Positions 52,627 through 61,600 of a stretch of 64,000 nt of DNA are shown here, one piece after another. Within the stretch, counting starts at the first letter, position 1; each line of letters opens with the position of its first letter. Source of the stretch: Bog-473 sp963783965 (GTDB lineage Bacteria; Actinomycetota; Acidimicrobiia; Acidimicrobiales; RAAP-2); assembly GCA_963783965.1 (NCBI GenBank), contig CAWAPQ010000008.1, positions 1-64,000 of the forward strand, in the 5' to 3' direction. A program made the position numbers and the translations under genes. The notes below the pieces were generated by a model that did no database searches, was not told the DNA's origin, and saw only the letters and a program-made list of their open reading frames with translations.

Positions 52627-53514
52627 CTATTTCTTACCCAGGAGGGGGTGATCGCCCATGCCGACGGGCTGGAGGTGCTGTCCCAGCACCTCGTGGAAGT
52701 GGTCCGCCACCTCCTGGGGCGTCCAGCCGCCCTCCCGCCACATGGTGGCGATCTGCCGCGGGGTCTGGAACAGGGTGTAGGCGAAACCGGTGCGCCCCAG
52801 GACCTGACCGTTGACGTAGGACGCACCCTCGGAGGCCAGGAAGGCGATCAGCGGCGCATTCAACGCGGGGTCCTGATCGGCCGGCGGCTCGGCACCGGCG
52901 TAGAGCCCCTCGGTCATTCGGGTGAAGCCGGCCGGGGCCACCGCGTTCACCGTGATGCCGTACTTGCCGAGCTCCAGGGCCCACACGAAGGTCATACCCA
53001 TGATGGCGGCCTTGGCGGCGCCGTAGTTCGTCTGCCCGAAGTTGCCCCGCAACCCGGCCGACGAGGTGATGTTGACGATGCGCCCGTAGCCGGCGTCCTT
53101 CATCAGCGGCGCGGCGTGCCGCACCGTGTTGAACGTGCCCTTCTGATGGACGGCGATGACGGCGTCGTAGTCCGCCTCGTCCATCTTGACGATCGTCCGG
53201 TCGCGCACGATCCCGGCGTTGTTCACGACGATGTCGATCGACCCGAAGTTGTCCAGCGCCGCACCGATGATCCGGCCCGCGCCCTCGAAGTCGCTCACCG
53301 AGTCGTGGTTGGGCACGGCGCTGCCGCCCTGCGCCTCAATCTCGTTGCAGACCTGTGCCGCGGGATCCTCTTCCGTGCCCGCACCCCCGAGAGTGACGCC
53401 GACGTCATTGACCACGACCTTGGCGCCCTCCGACGCCAGGCAGAGGGCGATGTCCCGCCCGATGCCTCGGCCCGCACCCGTCACCACCGCCGCTCGTCCG
53501 TCAAGAAGTCCCAT
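52627..53514 (-). CDS. SDR-family dehydrogenase (hydroxyacyl-CoA dehydrogenase-like)
   Basis: A 295-residue SDR of the type found in peroxisomal multifunctional enzyme-like 3-hydroxyacyl-CoA dehydrogenases: VVTGAGRGIGRDIAL, NDVGVTLGG insert, NNAGIVRD, ITSSAGLRGNFGQTNYGAAKAAI (catalytic Ser, Tyr and Lys). The extended C terminus (EGGWTPQEVADHFHEVL) also fits that group. It diverges from the aldolase gene with a palindrome between them. Confidence 0.9.
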   Translation of the reverse strand: MGLLDGRAAVVTGAGRGIGRDIALCLASEGAKVVVNDVGVTLGGAGTEEDPAAQVCNEIEAQGGSAVPNHDSVSDFEGAGRIIGAALDNFGSIDIVVNNAGIVRDRTIVKMDEADYDAVIAVHQKGTFNTVRHAAPLMKDAGYGRIVNITSSAGLRGNFGQTNYGAAKAAIMGMTFVWALELGKYGITVNAVAPAGFTRMTEGLYAGAEPPADQDPALNAPLIAFLASEGASYVNGQVLGRTGFAYTLFQTPRQIATMWREGGWTPQEVADHFHEVLGQHLQPVGMGDHPLLGKK

Positions 53515-53532
53515 GGGCCAGAGAGTACATTC

Positions 53533-53550
53533 CCTGACAGCCGTGTCAGG
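53533..53550. promoter_or_regulatory. CCTGACA-GCCG-TGTCAGG palindrome (candidate TetR-type operator)
   Basis: A perfect 7+4+7 inverted repeat between the divergent SDR and aldolase genes. Its core TGACAGCCGTGTCA matches TGACATGCGTGTCA at 57044 in twelve of fourteen positions. Confidence 0.6.
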
Positions 53551-53610
53551 CATTGCCCCCGGCGTTGTACGATCGGGCGAGCAGGTTCGCCCATCAGCTG
53601 TGAGGAGACC

Positions 53611-54249
53611 ATGGCCTTCATAGAGAACGCACCAGAGCAGATCGTCGCCGCCGCGAAGGAGCTCCTCGAGAAGGGCCTCGTCGAGGGGACCTCGGGCAAC
53701 ATCTCGGCCCGGATGGAGGACGGCAACATCGCCGTCACCCCTTCCTCGCTCGACTACCGGCTCATGCAGGTGGAGGACATCGTGATCGTGAACGCGGCGG
53801 GCGACGTCGTCTCCGGCGAGCGCGGGCCCACCTCGGAGAAGTACCTCCACATCGCAGTCCAGGCGGCCTACGAGGACTTCGCGGTCTGCATCCACTCGCA
53901 CGCGGTCCACGCCACCATGTTCGCCGTCGCCCACGAGGACATCCCGAGCTGTATCGACGAGTTCACCGTCTACCTCGGCGGCGACATTCGCTGCTCGGAA
54001 TACGCCGCGAGCGGCTCGCCCGAACTGGCCGAGCAGGTGGTCAAGGCCCTGGAGAGCCGCAGCGCGGCGCTCATCGCCAACCACGGGATGGTGGCGATCG
54101 GCACGACGATGGAGAAGGCGATGCACAACACCGCGCTGGTCGAGCGGTCCGCCAAGATCATCTGGGGGGCGAAGCAGCTCGGCGGCATCTTCCCCCTGCC
54201 GGAGAAGGTCAACGCCACCTTCGCCAGCTACTGGCCCTACATGCGGTGA
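53611..54249 (+). CDS. Class II aldolase/adducin-family protein
   Basis: A 212-residue protein: LVEGTSGNISARM, PSSLDYRLMQVED, a metal site in CIHSHAVHATMFA and the late ALIANHGMVAIG (third His). The three zinc histidines are present. Relatives cleave fuculose- or ribulose-phosphates or decarboxylate sugars. GAGGAG precedes the ATG, and the gene overlaps RidA by four bases. Confidence 0.88.
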   Translation: MAFIENAPEQIVAAAKELLEKGLVEGTSGNISARMEDGNIAVTPSSLDYRLMQVEDIVIVNAAGDVVSGERGPTSEKYLHIAVQAAYEDFAVCIHSHAVHATMFAVAHEDIPSCIDEFTVYLGGDIRCSEYAASGSPELAEQVVKALESRSAALIANHGMVAIGTTMEKAMHNTALVERSAKIIWGAKQLGGIFPLPEKVNATFASYWPYMR

Positions 54250-54716
54250 TCGAGGGCAGAATCGGCGCCCGGCTCGCCGAGCTGGGCCTCACGTTGCACG
54301 GCCCGCACCCGCCGCACGATCCGCTCGACGCGGTGGTCGTGCACGACGGTGTGGCGCGCACTTCCGGGCAACTGCCCCGCATTGCCGGGGAACTGACTTG
54401 CCTCGGGCGACTGGGCGATACCGTGACGACCGAAGAGGGCACCGAAGCCGCCGCCGTGTGCGCGCTCAATGCCCTTGCCGTCCTGCAGGAGGCACTCGGT
54501 TCCCTCGATCGTGTCGAGCGGGTCCTCACGGTGACGGGCTTCGTGTCCTCCGCACCGGACTTCCATCAGCAGCCGGCGGTGGTGGACGGGGCCAGCAAAG
54601 TCCTGGCCGACGTCTTCGGCGAGGCCGGCCGCCACACCCGCTCGGCCATCGGCGTGGCGTCGCTGCCCCGCAACGGGGCGGTCGAGATTGAGGTGACCGT
54701 CGCCGTCAGCGACTGA
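54246..54716 (+). CDS. RidA/YjgF-family protein
   Basis: A 156-residue member of the RidA-like group 2-type proteins: HDGVARTSGQLPRIAG, AALNALAVLQEALGSLDRVERV, APDFHQQPAVVDGASKVLADVFGEAGRHTRSAIGVASLPRNGAVEIE. The arginine that binds carboxylates in RidA is in the late HTRSAIG segment. These proteins hydrolyse reactive enamines or related intermediates. The GTG start overlaps the aldolase stop; the end overlaps the convergent PEP-mutase gene by 11 bases. Confidence 0.88.
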   Translation: MIEGRIGARLAELGLTLHGPHPPHDPLDAVVVHDGVARTSGQLPRIAGELTCLGRLGDTVTTEEGTEAAAVCALNALAVLQEALGSLDRVERVLTVTGFVSSAPDFHQQPAVVDGASKVLADVFGEAGRHTRSAIGVASLPRNGAVEIEVTVAVSD

Positions 54717-55533
54717 ACGCTTCCCCGATCACCGGACGGGCCGCGGCGGCCAGGTCCCAGTAGCCGTAGGTGCCCTTGTCGCGCAGTTCGGTGACGGCGT
54801 TGATGGCGGCGCCGTAGGCCGCGACGGCGATCGCCCCACCCACGGAAATCCGGCTCACGCCGAGCTCGCCCAGTGCAGCGACGTCGGGGGCGCCCGGTAG
54901 GGCCAGCACGCTCACCGGAAGGTCGACCGACGCCAGCAACTGACGCAGGTCGGCCGGGTCGATGACCCGGGGGGCGAAGAGGACGTCGGCACCGGCTTCC
55001 TGGTACGCCTGCAGGCGGGCGATGGTGTCGGCCAGGTCCTCCCGGCCGTGCAGGTAGTTCTCGGCCCTCGCCGTCAGCACGAACGGGACCGGGCCCGCAT
55101 GCGCGGCCTCGGCGGCGGCGCGCACCCGCTCGGCGGCGTGCGCCAGCTCGTACATCGGGGCGTCGCGGTCGCCGGTGAAGTCCTCCACGGACCCGCCGGC
55201 CAGCCCGAGCCCCACCGCGGCCGTGATGGTGGCGGCCACGCCGTCGGGATCGTGGGCGAAGCAGTTCTCGAGGTCGGCCGAGACGGGAATGTCGACGGCC
55301 GCGGCGAGCTCTCCGGCGTGGGTGAGGACCTCGTCCTTGGACATGGCCCCGTCGAGACGTCCCCGCGTGGCGGCGAACCCGCCGCTCGTGGTGGCGATGG
55401 CGTCGAACCCGAGCGTGGCGAACAAGGCGGCCGAGCCGATGTCCCACGCGTTGGGCATGAGCAACGGCTTGCCGGGGATGTGGAGGGCGCGGAACCGCTC
55501 AGTGGCGGAGGCTGAGCCTGGGGCTGGGGTCAT
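54706..55533 (-). CDS. Isocitrate lyase/PEP mutase-superfamily enzyme
   Basis: A 275-residue TIM-barrel enzyme: LLMPNAWDIGSAALFATLGFDAIATTSGGFAATRG, then SADLENCFAHDPDGVAATI (metal-site Asp and Glu), VEDFTGD and LTARAENYLHGREDL. Relatives cleave 2-methylisocitrate, oxaloacetate or phosphonates. The start overlaps the VOC gene stop (ATGA), so it is last in a three-gene minus-strand operon with the MDR dehydrogenase. Confidence 0.87.
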   Translation of the reverse strand: MTPAPGSASATERFRALHIPGKPLLMPNAWDIGSAALFATLGFDAIATTSGGFAATRGRLDGAMSKDEVLTHAGELAAAVDIPVSADLENCFAHDPDGVAATITAAVGLGLAGGSVEDFTGDRDAPMYELAHAAERVRAAAEAAHAGPVPFVLTARAENYLHGREDLADTIARLQAYQEAGADVLFAPRVIDPADLRQLLASVDLPVSVLALPGAPDVAALGELGVSRISVGGAIAVAAYGAAINAVTELRDKGTYGYWDLAAAARPVIGEAFSR

Positions 55534-55994
55534 CCGTTGGCCAGCGCGGACTCGGGAAACTCCCAGTATTGGAACTCGATCGTCATGGGCAGGAGGTAGG
55601 TGACGTAGAGCGAGTGGATCTTGACCACTTCCTGGTCGTCGACGTGCAGGTCGATGAGCTCCATGCGGTCGTCCACCTTGCGAAAGGCTTCGGCGCGCTC
55701 CTGCAGGCCGCGCAGCTCGTCGAGCGTGCCCACCGAGAAGCCGTAGTGGTCCATGCGGGGGCAGCGCATGGGGTCGTCCTCGGCGATGAGGAAGATGAAT
55801 TGGTCCCAGTGGACGCAGCTCATGATCATGCGGCGCCGGTCTTCGGTCATCACCTCCATTTCGGTGAAGCCCATCACCTCGTCGAAGAAGCGGCACACAT
55901 CGGCGCGGTTGGTGGCGTCGAGGAGCTCGGCCGGCAGCGACATCGCCACGTGGTTGAAGCGCGGATTGCCTGAGGGATAGAAGGGATGTGGCAT
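55530..55994 (-). CDS. VOC-fold protein
   Basis: A 154-residue VOC protein (FNHVAMSLPAELLDATNRADVCRFFDEVMGF, then DHYGFSVGTLDEL and LPMTIEFQYWE). The metal-site positions of both half-sites can be seen. It overlaps the neighbouring genes on both sides by one and four bases and probably shares their substrate. The reaction is unknown. Confidence 0.83.
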   Translation of the reverse strand: MPHPFYPSGNPRFNHVAMSLPAELLDATNRADVCRFFDEVMGFTEMEVMTEDRRRMIMSCVHWDQFIFLIAEDDPMRCPRMDHYGFSVGTLDELRGLQERAEAFRKVDDRMELIDLHVDDQEVVKIHSLYVTYLLPMTIEFQYWEFPESALANG

Positions 55995-57049
55995 CAGGAT
56001 TGCACCTCCGGGACGACCATGACCTTGCCGGCGATACGACCGGCGGAGAGCGCCTCCAACGTGTCACCGATGGCCGCCAGCGGGATGTCGGCGGGATCGA
56101 TCAGGAGGTCCGAGGGGAACCCGTCGGACGCGAGGAGCTCGAGTGCCCGTTCGAAGCCCCCCTGGTCGTACACGAAGGAGCCGGTCACGGTGAGCTCGTT
56201 GAGGATCATGCGGTTGATGTCGAAGGTCGGATGATCGATGCCGGCGCCGACCATCACCAGCATGCCGCCGCGGGCCAGTTGGCTGAAGCCCGCTTCAATG
56301 GCGGCCCGGTGTCCCGAGCACTCGAGCACGACGTCGACGGCCCGGCTCGACATCCGTTCGGGTTCCCAGGGCGGGAAGACGTCGAGGTCCTCCGGGTCGA
56401 CGATGGCGGTCACACCGAGGTCGGCCGCCAGGCGGCGACGTCCCTCGTGCGGCTCCACCACCGTGATGTCGAAGATGCCCGTGCAGCGGAGGGCGGCCAC
56501 GCTCAAGGCACCGATGGGGCCCGCGCCGAAGACCATGACCCGGTCACCCGGCGCCACGCCCGACCGCGTGATGCCGTGCAACGCCACCGAGAGGGGCTCG
56601 GCCAGCGCCGCATGCCGGGGCGAGAGGCCCTCGGGGAGACGCAGGACACCGGCGGCGCGGCACAGGATGTACTCGGCGAAGGCGCCGTCCGCCTGCTCGC
56701 CGGTCATGCTGTTGCGGTTCTCGCATTGCGAAGGCTTGCCCTCGAGGCAGCGCCGGCACGTGCCACAGCGTTGGCCGGGCCCGCCGACGACGAGCTCGCC
56801 GACGGCCCAGTCGGTGACCGCCTCGCCTACGGCGGCGACCGTGCCGCTCCATTCGTGGCCCGCGACGGCGCCCGGGGTGAACCCCCAGCCGTCGCGCAGC
56901 TGATGGATGTCGGACCCGCAGATGCCGCACGAGTGCACCCGCACGACCAACTGATCAGGTCCGGGGCGGGGGACCTTGCGCTCCTCCACCGTGACCACGC
57001 CGGGCGACTGGTAGACGGCCGCTGCCATCACGTCGGGTAGCGATGACAT
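55994..57049 (-). CDS. Zinc-dependent alcohol dehydrogenase (MDR)
   Basis: A 351-residue MDR with catalytic zinc ligands in SCGICGSDIH and AGHEWSG, the structural zinc lobe CGTCRRCLEGKPSQC, and cofactor loop VFGAGPIGALSVAAL. It is of the sorbitol/threonine-dehydrogenase type. It would oxidise a secondary alcohol or polyol. A TGACATGCGTGTCA palindrome covers the start codon. It leads the operon with the VOC and PEP-mutase-family genes. Confidence 0.92.
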   Translation of the reverse strand: MSSLPDVMAAAVYQSPGVVTVEERKVPRPGPDQLVVRVHSCGICGSDIHQLRDGWGFTPGAVAGHEWSGTVAAVGEAVTDWAVGELVVGGPGQRCGTCRRCLEGKPSQCENRNSMTGEQADGAFAEYILCRAAGVLRLPEGLSPRHAALAEPLSVALHGITRSGVAPGDRVMVFGAGPIGALSVAALRCTGIFDITVVEPHEGRRRLAADLGVTAIVDPEDLDVFPPWEPERMSSRAVDVVLECSGHRAAIEAGFSQLARGGMLVMVGAGIDHPTFDINRMILNELTVTGSFVYDQGGFERALELLASDGFPSDLLIDPADIPLAAIGDTLEALSAGRIAGKVMVVPEVQS

Positions 57050-57057
57050 GCGTGTCA
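57044..57057. promoter_or_regulatory. TGACATGCGTGTCA palindrome over the MDR start codon
   Basis: TGACA and TGTCA flank a four-base centre and overlap the ATG of the MDR gene. It is the fourth copy of the motif also seen at 19168, 35824 and 53535 and is a candidate repressor site. Confidence 0.55.
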
Positions 57058-57059
57058 GG

Positions 57060-57758
57060 TTAGGCGCTTGCCGTCAGCCAGGCGAGGCCGCCGGCCAGAT
57101 GGCGCAGGTAGGCCGGGCTCTCCCACGCCCCCGGGAAGTGGCCCAGCGCGCTGTAGAAGGTCCGGCCCTTGCCGTCCTCCACGCTCCAGGCCAGGGGGAA
57201 GCCGCACTCGGGGACGCGGCCGCCCGGCTGTGACAGATCGACCTGGTCGTCGGCGAGGCGGAGCAGGACGCGGGCCTGGGGTCGGAGGTCGGTGAAGAGG
57301 TAGACCTCATCGTGCCAGGGCCACCGGACGCCGAGGTGGGCGGTCGAGGGGTGGTCGGTGTCGACGACCTCGATGGTGAAGTCCTGTGTCCACGGATGGC
57401 CGTCGAAGCGGGCGCCGATCATGTCGCCGTACTCGGGCCACTGGTGGCTGGCGTCGGTGGCGGAGTGGACGCCGAGGATGCGGAGGCTGCCGTCCCGCCA
57501 GGCCCGCTGGATGGCGGCCTTCTGCAGTGGGGACCACGGGGTCTCGCCGATGGTGAACAGGGCGAGGACGCGGGTGGCCGCCAGACCGTCGGGCGAGATG
57601 TCGCGGACGTCGGTCACCACGGTGGGGGAGAGGTCGCCGAGGCCGGCCAACTCGGACAATCCGGTGGCGGCCTGTGTGAGCACGCCGTGCACGCCGGCCG
57701 GCCCGTCGGCGTAGGGGGCGACCTGCGTGACGATCACCATGTGGTCGGGCGTGGGCAC
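57060..57758 (-). CDS. ThuA-domain protein
   Basis: A 232-residue protein of the ThuA-like glutamine-amidotransferase-like fold: VTQVAPYADGPAGVHGVL, LGVHSATDASHQWPEYGDMIGARFDGHPW, HDEVYLFTDLRPQARVLLRL, PLAWSVEDGKGRTFYSALGHF. ThuA proteins act in trehalose or sugar-derivative metabolism with dehydrogenases. It sits just upstream of the MDR gene with a short gap. Confidence 0.87.
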   Translation of the reverse strand: MPTPDHMVIVTQVAPYADGPAGVHGVLTQAATGLSELAGLGDLSPTVVTDVRDISPDGLAATRVLALFTIGETPWSPLQKAAIQRAWRDGSLRILGVHSATDASHQWPEYGDMIGARFDGHPWTQDFTIEVVDTDHPSTAHLGVRWPWHDEVYLFTDLRPQARVLLRLADDQVDLSQPGGRVPECGFPLAWSVEDGKGRTFYSALGHFPGAWESPAYLRHLAGGLAWLTASA

Positions 57759-57835
57759 GTCGAGGAGTGTACGGCTGGTGCCGTACCCCCGCCCGGTGGT
57801 CGAATGCTCATCGCCCGACCGAGGAGGATCACGAC

Positions 57836-58480
57836 ATGAGTTCGCATTCCGACGACATCGCCGCGACGCTGGCGCGACTCGGCTCGGCCACCATCGGGGA
57901 GTCGGGCGGCCGGGCGGCGGACCGCAGGCTGCGACCGGCCTGGTCCGGGGCGACCCTGGCGGCCCCGGCGTATCCCGTGGGCTGCACGCCGGGGGACAAC
58001 CTGGCGGTGCACGTGGCCGTCACCACCGCACCGCGGGGGAGCGTGCTCGTCGTGGACGTGGGTCAGGTGGCCGACCGGGGCTACTGGGGTGAGGTGCTGA
58101 CGACGGCGGCCGAGGCCGCGGGGCTGGCCGGGCTGGTCCTCGACGGTGGGGTACGCGACGTCGCCGCCCTGGAGGCCCACGGATTCCCGGTGTTCTCGGC
58201 CGCCATCGCCCTCACCGGTGCGACGAAGGACAAGCCGGGGACCGTCGGCGCCCCGGTGCGGGTGGGAGGCGTTCGGGTGTCGGCGGGGGACTGGGTGGTG
58301 GCCGACGTGGACGGCGTGGCCTTCGTGCCGGGCGATGCGCTCGACGACGTGTTGGCGGCGGGGGCGGACCGGGAGGCCAAGGAGGCGGGATTCTTCGAGG
58401 CGCTGCGGTCCGGATCGACGACGGTGGAGCTGCTCGGGCTCGATGCCTCGCTCGTGCGATCGGGTGAGACGGCTCTTTGA
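57836..58480 (+). CDS. RraA-family protein (aldolase-like)
   Basis: A 214-residue RraA/4-hydroxy-4-methyl-2-oxoglutarate aldolase-like protein: LARLGSATIGESGG, AYPVGCTPGDNLAVHVAV, LVVDVGQVADRGYWGEVLTTAA, GLVLDGGVRDVAAL and GDWVVADVDGVAFVP. The catalytic G-x-(R)-D of the family is in LDGGVRD. GAGGAGG precedes the ATG. It may cleave a hydroxy-oxo-acid or decarboxylate oxaloacetate. Confidence 0.87.
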   Translation: MSSHSDDIAATLARLGSATIGESGGRAADRRLRPAWSGATLAAPAYPVGCTPGDNLAVHVAVTTAPRGSVLVVDVGQVADRGYWGEVLTTAAEAAGLAGLVLDGGVRDVAALEAHGFPVFSAAIALTGATKDKPGTVGAPVRVGGVRVSAGDWVVADVDGVAFVPGDALDDVLAAGADREAKEAGFFEALRSGSTTVELLGLDASLVRSGETAL

Positions 58481-58497
58481 ATGACACAATCGCGGGC

Positions 58498-59019
58498 ATG
58501 AGCGACGAGACCTCAGGGGCGGACGACGAGATGGGCGTGGGTGGGTCGGTGGAGCGGATGGAGGTGGAGCGGACCGTCCCCGTCGAGCCGGGGCGCATCT
58601 TCGCTCTGCTGAGTGACCCCCGGGGGCACGTGAGCATCGACAGCTCCGGCATGTTGATGGACTCCACGGGCGTGCCCGCCACCAAGGTGGGTGATGAGTT
58701 CGTGATCCACATGGACAGGGAAGCGCTCAACGACTTCCCGATGGGTCGCTATGACGTCACGGTCCACATCACGACCTTCGAGCCCGACCGGGAGATCGCC
58801 TGGACCATTCAGGGCCAGATCAAGCCGCAGATCGGCCACATCTACGGGTACAGGCTCGAGCCGGTCGAGAACGGGACCCTCGTCACCTCTTACTATGACT
58901 GGTCGACCATCGACCCCCAATGGAAAGAGGCCAACATCTTTCCGATCATCCCGGAGTCGGCCCTGCGTGCCACGTTGGGCATTCTGGAGCGGACGCTCAC
59001 CCGCTCGACCGAGTGGTGA
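58498..59019 (+). CDS. SRPBCC-fold protein
   Basis: A 173-residue START/SRPBCC-like protein: MEVERTVPVEPGRIFALLSDPRGHVSIDSSG, VGDEFVIHMDREALNDF, EIAWTIQGQIKPQIGHIYGY and a C-terminal helix. The first 20 residues are acidic and variable. The start is the ATG at 58498; a TTG at 58477 is possible. The ligand is unknown. It converges on hypE. Confidence 0.8.
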   Translation: MSDETSGADDEMGVGGSVERMEVERTVPVEPGRIFALLSDPRGHVSIDSSGMLMDSTGVPATKVGDEFVIHMDREALNDFPMGRYDVTVHITTFEPDREIAWTIQGQIKPQIGHIYGYRLEPVENGTLVTSYYDWSTIDPQWKEANIFPIIPESALRATLGILERTLTRSTEW

Positions 59020-59042
59020 ACCGAGGGCGCTGAGGGCGGCCG

Positions 59043-60180
59043 TCAGCAGATGCGCGGGAGCGGGTCGCCGACGAGCATGTCGACGATCCGGGTCCCGCCC
59101 ATGGAGGTCCGGAGGACCACAATGCCGGGTGGTTCAGCGTGGATCTCGCCGACCCGCGCTGCCCGCGACCCGAGCGGTCCGGCGCGCAGCGCGCTCGAGG
59201 GCCGCATCCGCCTGGTCTGGCGGCACCACGGCGACGAGCTTCCCCTCGTTGGCCACGTAGAGCGGGTCGATGCCCAGGAGCTCGCAGGCCGCGGCGACGG
59301 CAGGGAGGACAGGGAGTGCCTGCTCGTCGAGCACAACGGTGAGGTCGGCGTCACGGGCCAGCTCGTTGCACACGGTGCCCACGCCGCCGCGGGTGGAGTC
59401 GCGCAGCCAGCGGGTGTCCGGTGCGGCTGCGAGGAGCCCCTCCACCATTTCGTGCAGAGGGGCCGTGTCCGATTCGATGTCCGCCTCGAGGGCCAGGTCC
59501 CCGCGGGCCAGCATGACCGCGGTCCCGTGGTCGCCCATGGTGCCCGACACGATCACGACGTCCCCGACGGTCACCTTGGCGGCGGCGAGGTCGCGGCCGG
59601 CGGGCACCACGCCCACGCCAGCAGTGGTGATGTACATGCCGTCCGCCGCGCCCCGGTCGACCACCTTGGTGTCGCCCGTCACGACTCGGACACCGGCACC
59701 CGCCGCCGCCTCAGCCATGTCGGCCACCACCTCGCGGAGCACGTCGATCGACATCCCCTCCTCGAGCACGAAGGCGGCGGAGAGCGCGATCGGGCGCGCC
59801 CCCATCATGGCCAGGTCGTTGATGGTCCCGTGCACGGCCAGATGGCCGGCGGAGCCGCCCGGGAAGCGCAGCGGCTTCACGACGTAGGAGTCGGTGCTGA
59901 AGGCCAAACGGTCACCAGAAGGGAGCACCACCAGGGCGGCGTCGGTCTGGACCTGCCGAGAGCCCGTCTCGTCCTCCGGGGCGAAGGCGGGGAGGAAGAC
60001 GGCATCGAGCAGGGCGGCGGACGCCTTGCCGCCCGCCCCGTGGGCCAGGGTCACGACCTCGTCGCGGAGGCGAGGCCGTCGCCGCCTGAACGCCTCGATG
60101 CGCCCGAAGACCGCAGCCTCCCTGTCGCCGGTCACGGCGGTGCCGTTGCCCGCGACGGCATGGGGTGCGACGTTGCTCAC
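59043..60180 (-). CDS. hypE: Hydrogenase maturation protein HypE, frame broken near the 3' end
   Basis: HypE, which dehydrates a carbamoyl group to the cyanide ligand of [NiFe]-hydrogenases: LAHGAGGKASAALLDAVFLP, FSTDSYVVKPLRFPGGSAGHLAVHGTINDLAMMGA, RDSTRGGVGTVCNELA. The first frame ends at 59134 with RVAGSAGRRDPR. The family C terminus (GPLGSRAARVGEI ... VLRTSMGGTRIVDMLVGDPLPRIC), with the reactive terminal Cys, is in the next frame to 59043. Removing one base near 59180-59196 restores a 378-residue protein. GTG at 60180 overlaps the SIS gene stop. Confidence 0.87.
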
Positions 60181-60857
60181 GACGGACGTCCCGAGGGGCC
60201 GACGCCGGCGTGTGCCGGCAGGTGGCGCTGCACGGAGCCCCACAGAGCGAGCGTGAGGGCGTCCTGGACCTCCTGAATCCGGTGGACGCTCTCGGAGCGC
60301 ACGACCAGGCAGTGCTGGACGGCAGCGCTCGTCGCCATACCTGATCCCTCGTAGCCGCAGAGGCCGACCGTGAGCAGGCCCCGGCGCGCTGCCTCCTCGA
60401 AGGCGCGCAGCATGTTCGCCGAGTCCCCACTTGTGGAGAAGCCCACCGCGACGTCGTGCTCGTCGGCGTGGGCGATGAGCTGTCGAGAGAACACCAGCTC
60501 GAAGCCGACATCGTTGGAGAGCGCGGTGAGGACGGCCTGGTCGTCAACGAGCGACAGTGCAGGCAGCGGAGTTCCGTGTGGGGGGTGGCGGAACAACTCA
60601 GCCGTTCCCTGGGCGTCGGTGGCGCTACCGCCATTGCCGAAGCTGAACAACCGTCCACCGCGGGAGAACCGCTCCGCCACGGCAGCCCCGATGCGTTCCA
60701 CCTGTTCGGCGCAACGTGCAAGCGTGGTGGCGCGTAGAGAGGCTGACTCCCGCATTTTGGCTTGGGCCGACATCACGAGGTCCCTCATGAGGACCCCCGC
60801 GTCCCGCTCCTCCGCCTCAATGAATGGATAGAGGAAGCCCGTGGGTTCGCTGCTCAT
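60177..60857 (-). CDS. SIS-domain phosphosugar isomerase-like protein
   Basis: A 226-residue GmhA/DiaA-like SIS protein: FSFGNGGSATDAQGTAELF (phosphate-binding), FSRQLIAHADEHDVAVGFSTSGDSANMLRAFEEA and SVHRIQEVQDAL. It is embedded between the HypC-fusion gene and hypE with four-base overlaps. SIS genes of this type recur in maturation clusters of actinobacterial high-affinity [NiFe]-hydrogenases, where their role is not known. Confidence 0.87.
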   Translation of the reverse strand: MSSEPTGFLYPFIEAEERDAGVLMRDLVMSAQAKMRESASLRATTLARCAEQVERIGAAVAERFSRGGRLFSFGNGGSATDAQGTAELFRHPPHGTPLPALSLVDDQAVLTALSNDVGFELVFSRQLIAHADEHDVAVGFSTSGDSANMLRAFEEAARRGLLTVGLCGYEGSGMATSAAVQHCLVVRSESVHRIQEVQDALTLALWGSVQRHLPAHAGVGPSGRPS

Positions 60858-61600
60858 GACCCGCTTCCTGCCACGAGGCTCGTGACCGCCACGCCGGCGT
60901 GCACCAGGACGAGATCACCCGGTCGCAGGCCGTCGACCAGCCGACCGTCGACCTGCTCGGCCTGCCCGCCCGCCAGCACCTCGACCCGGCCGTCGGTCAG
61001 CACGGCGCTGACCTCGGCCACCCGCCCCTCGTCCGAGCACGTCACGCAGACCTCCTGTGTGCACTCCGCTTCCGCGGTGAGGAGCCCGGGGTGCTCAAAG
61101 ACGACATGGGTCAGCTCCCACAGCAAGTGATAGAGCATCACCAGGTCGCCCGAGCGAGCGGCAACCGCCGGGTCGGCGCCTTCCAGCCACACCACATGGT
61201 CGGCGCGTGCGTCGCCGCCCGATCTCCCCGGCCTCGGCCCAGCACCCAGCCAGAGGCTGGTCAGGCCCCAGGCGTCGCACCGGGCCACGAGGTCGCCGGC
61301 CAGCGGGTCCTCCGCTGTGCTCACACACAGGAGGAGGTCTCCGGGTCGGGAGAGCAGGCGCACCGACTCGGCCGCCGCGGGCCCGTCAATGCTGATCGCC
61401 GGGAGGGCCCGCTTCCCCACGATGACCGGGTGCACGAACTCCACCGCGACGTGACGGGCGTGTGCGGGCCACTGGGGTGCCACGCACCAGAGGCTGGCCC
61501 CGGCGGCGAAGCGCCGAGCGAGCGCCAGCGCGGCGGGAGCCAGGTCTTCCGCCGGTCCGGCCCCGAACGCGAGCCCCTCGGTCGTGTTCACCCCTGTCAC
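60854..61600 (-). CDS. SIS-like domain fused to a HypC/HupF chaperone domain
   Basis: A 248-residue fusion. Residues 1-175 resemble a degenerate SIS sensor (FGAGPAEDLAPAALALARRF, RPGDLLLCVSTAEDPL). Residues 183-245 are a HypC domain (VCVTCSDEGRVAEVSAVL, then DLVLVHAGVAVTSL). Free HypC has its essential cysteine at position 2, exposed by removal of Met; here C185 is internal. It is coupled to hypF and to the SIS gene and would carry the Fe(CN)2CO unit or substitute for HypC in this operon. Confidence 0.8.
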   Translation of the reverse strand: MTGVNTTEGLAFGAGPAEDLAPAALALARRFAAGASLWCVAPQWPAHARHVAVEFVHPVIVGKRALPAISIDGPAAAESVRLLSRPGDLLLCVSTAEDPLAGDLVARCDAWGLTSLWLGAGPRPGRSGGDARADHVVWLEGADPAVAARSGDLVMLYHLLWELTHVVFEHPGLLTAEAECTQEVCVTCSDEGRVAEVSAVLTDGRVEVLAGGQAEQVDGRLVDGLRPGDLVLVHAGVAVTSLVAGSGS

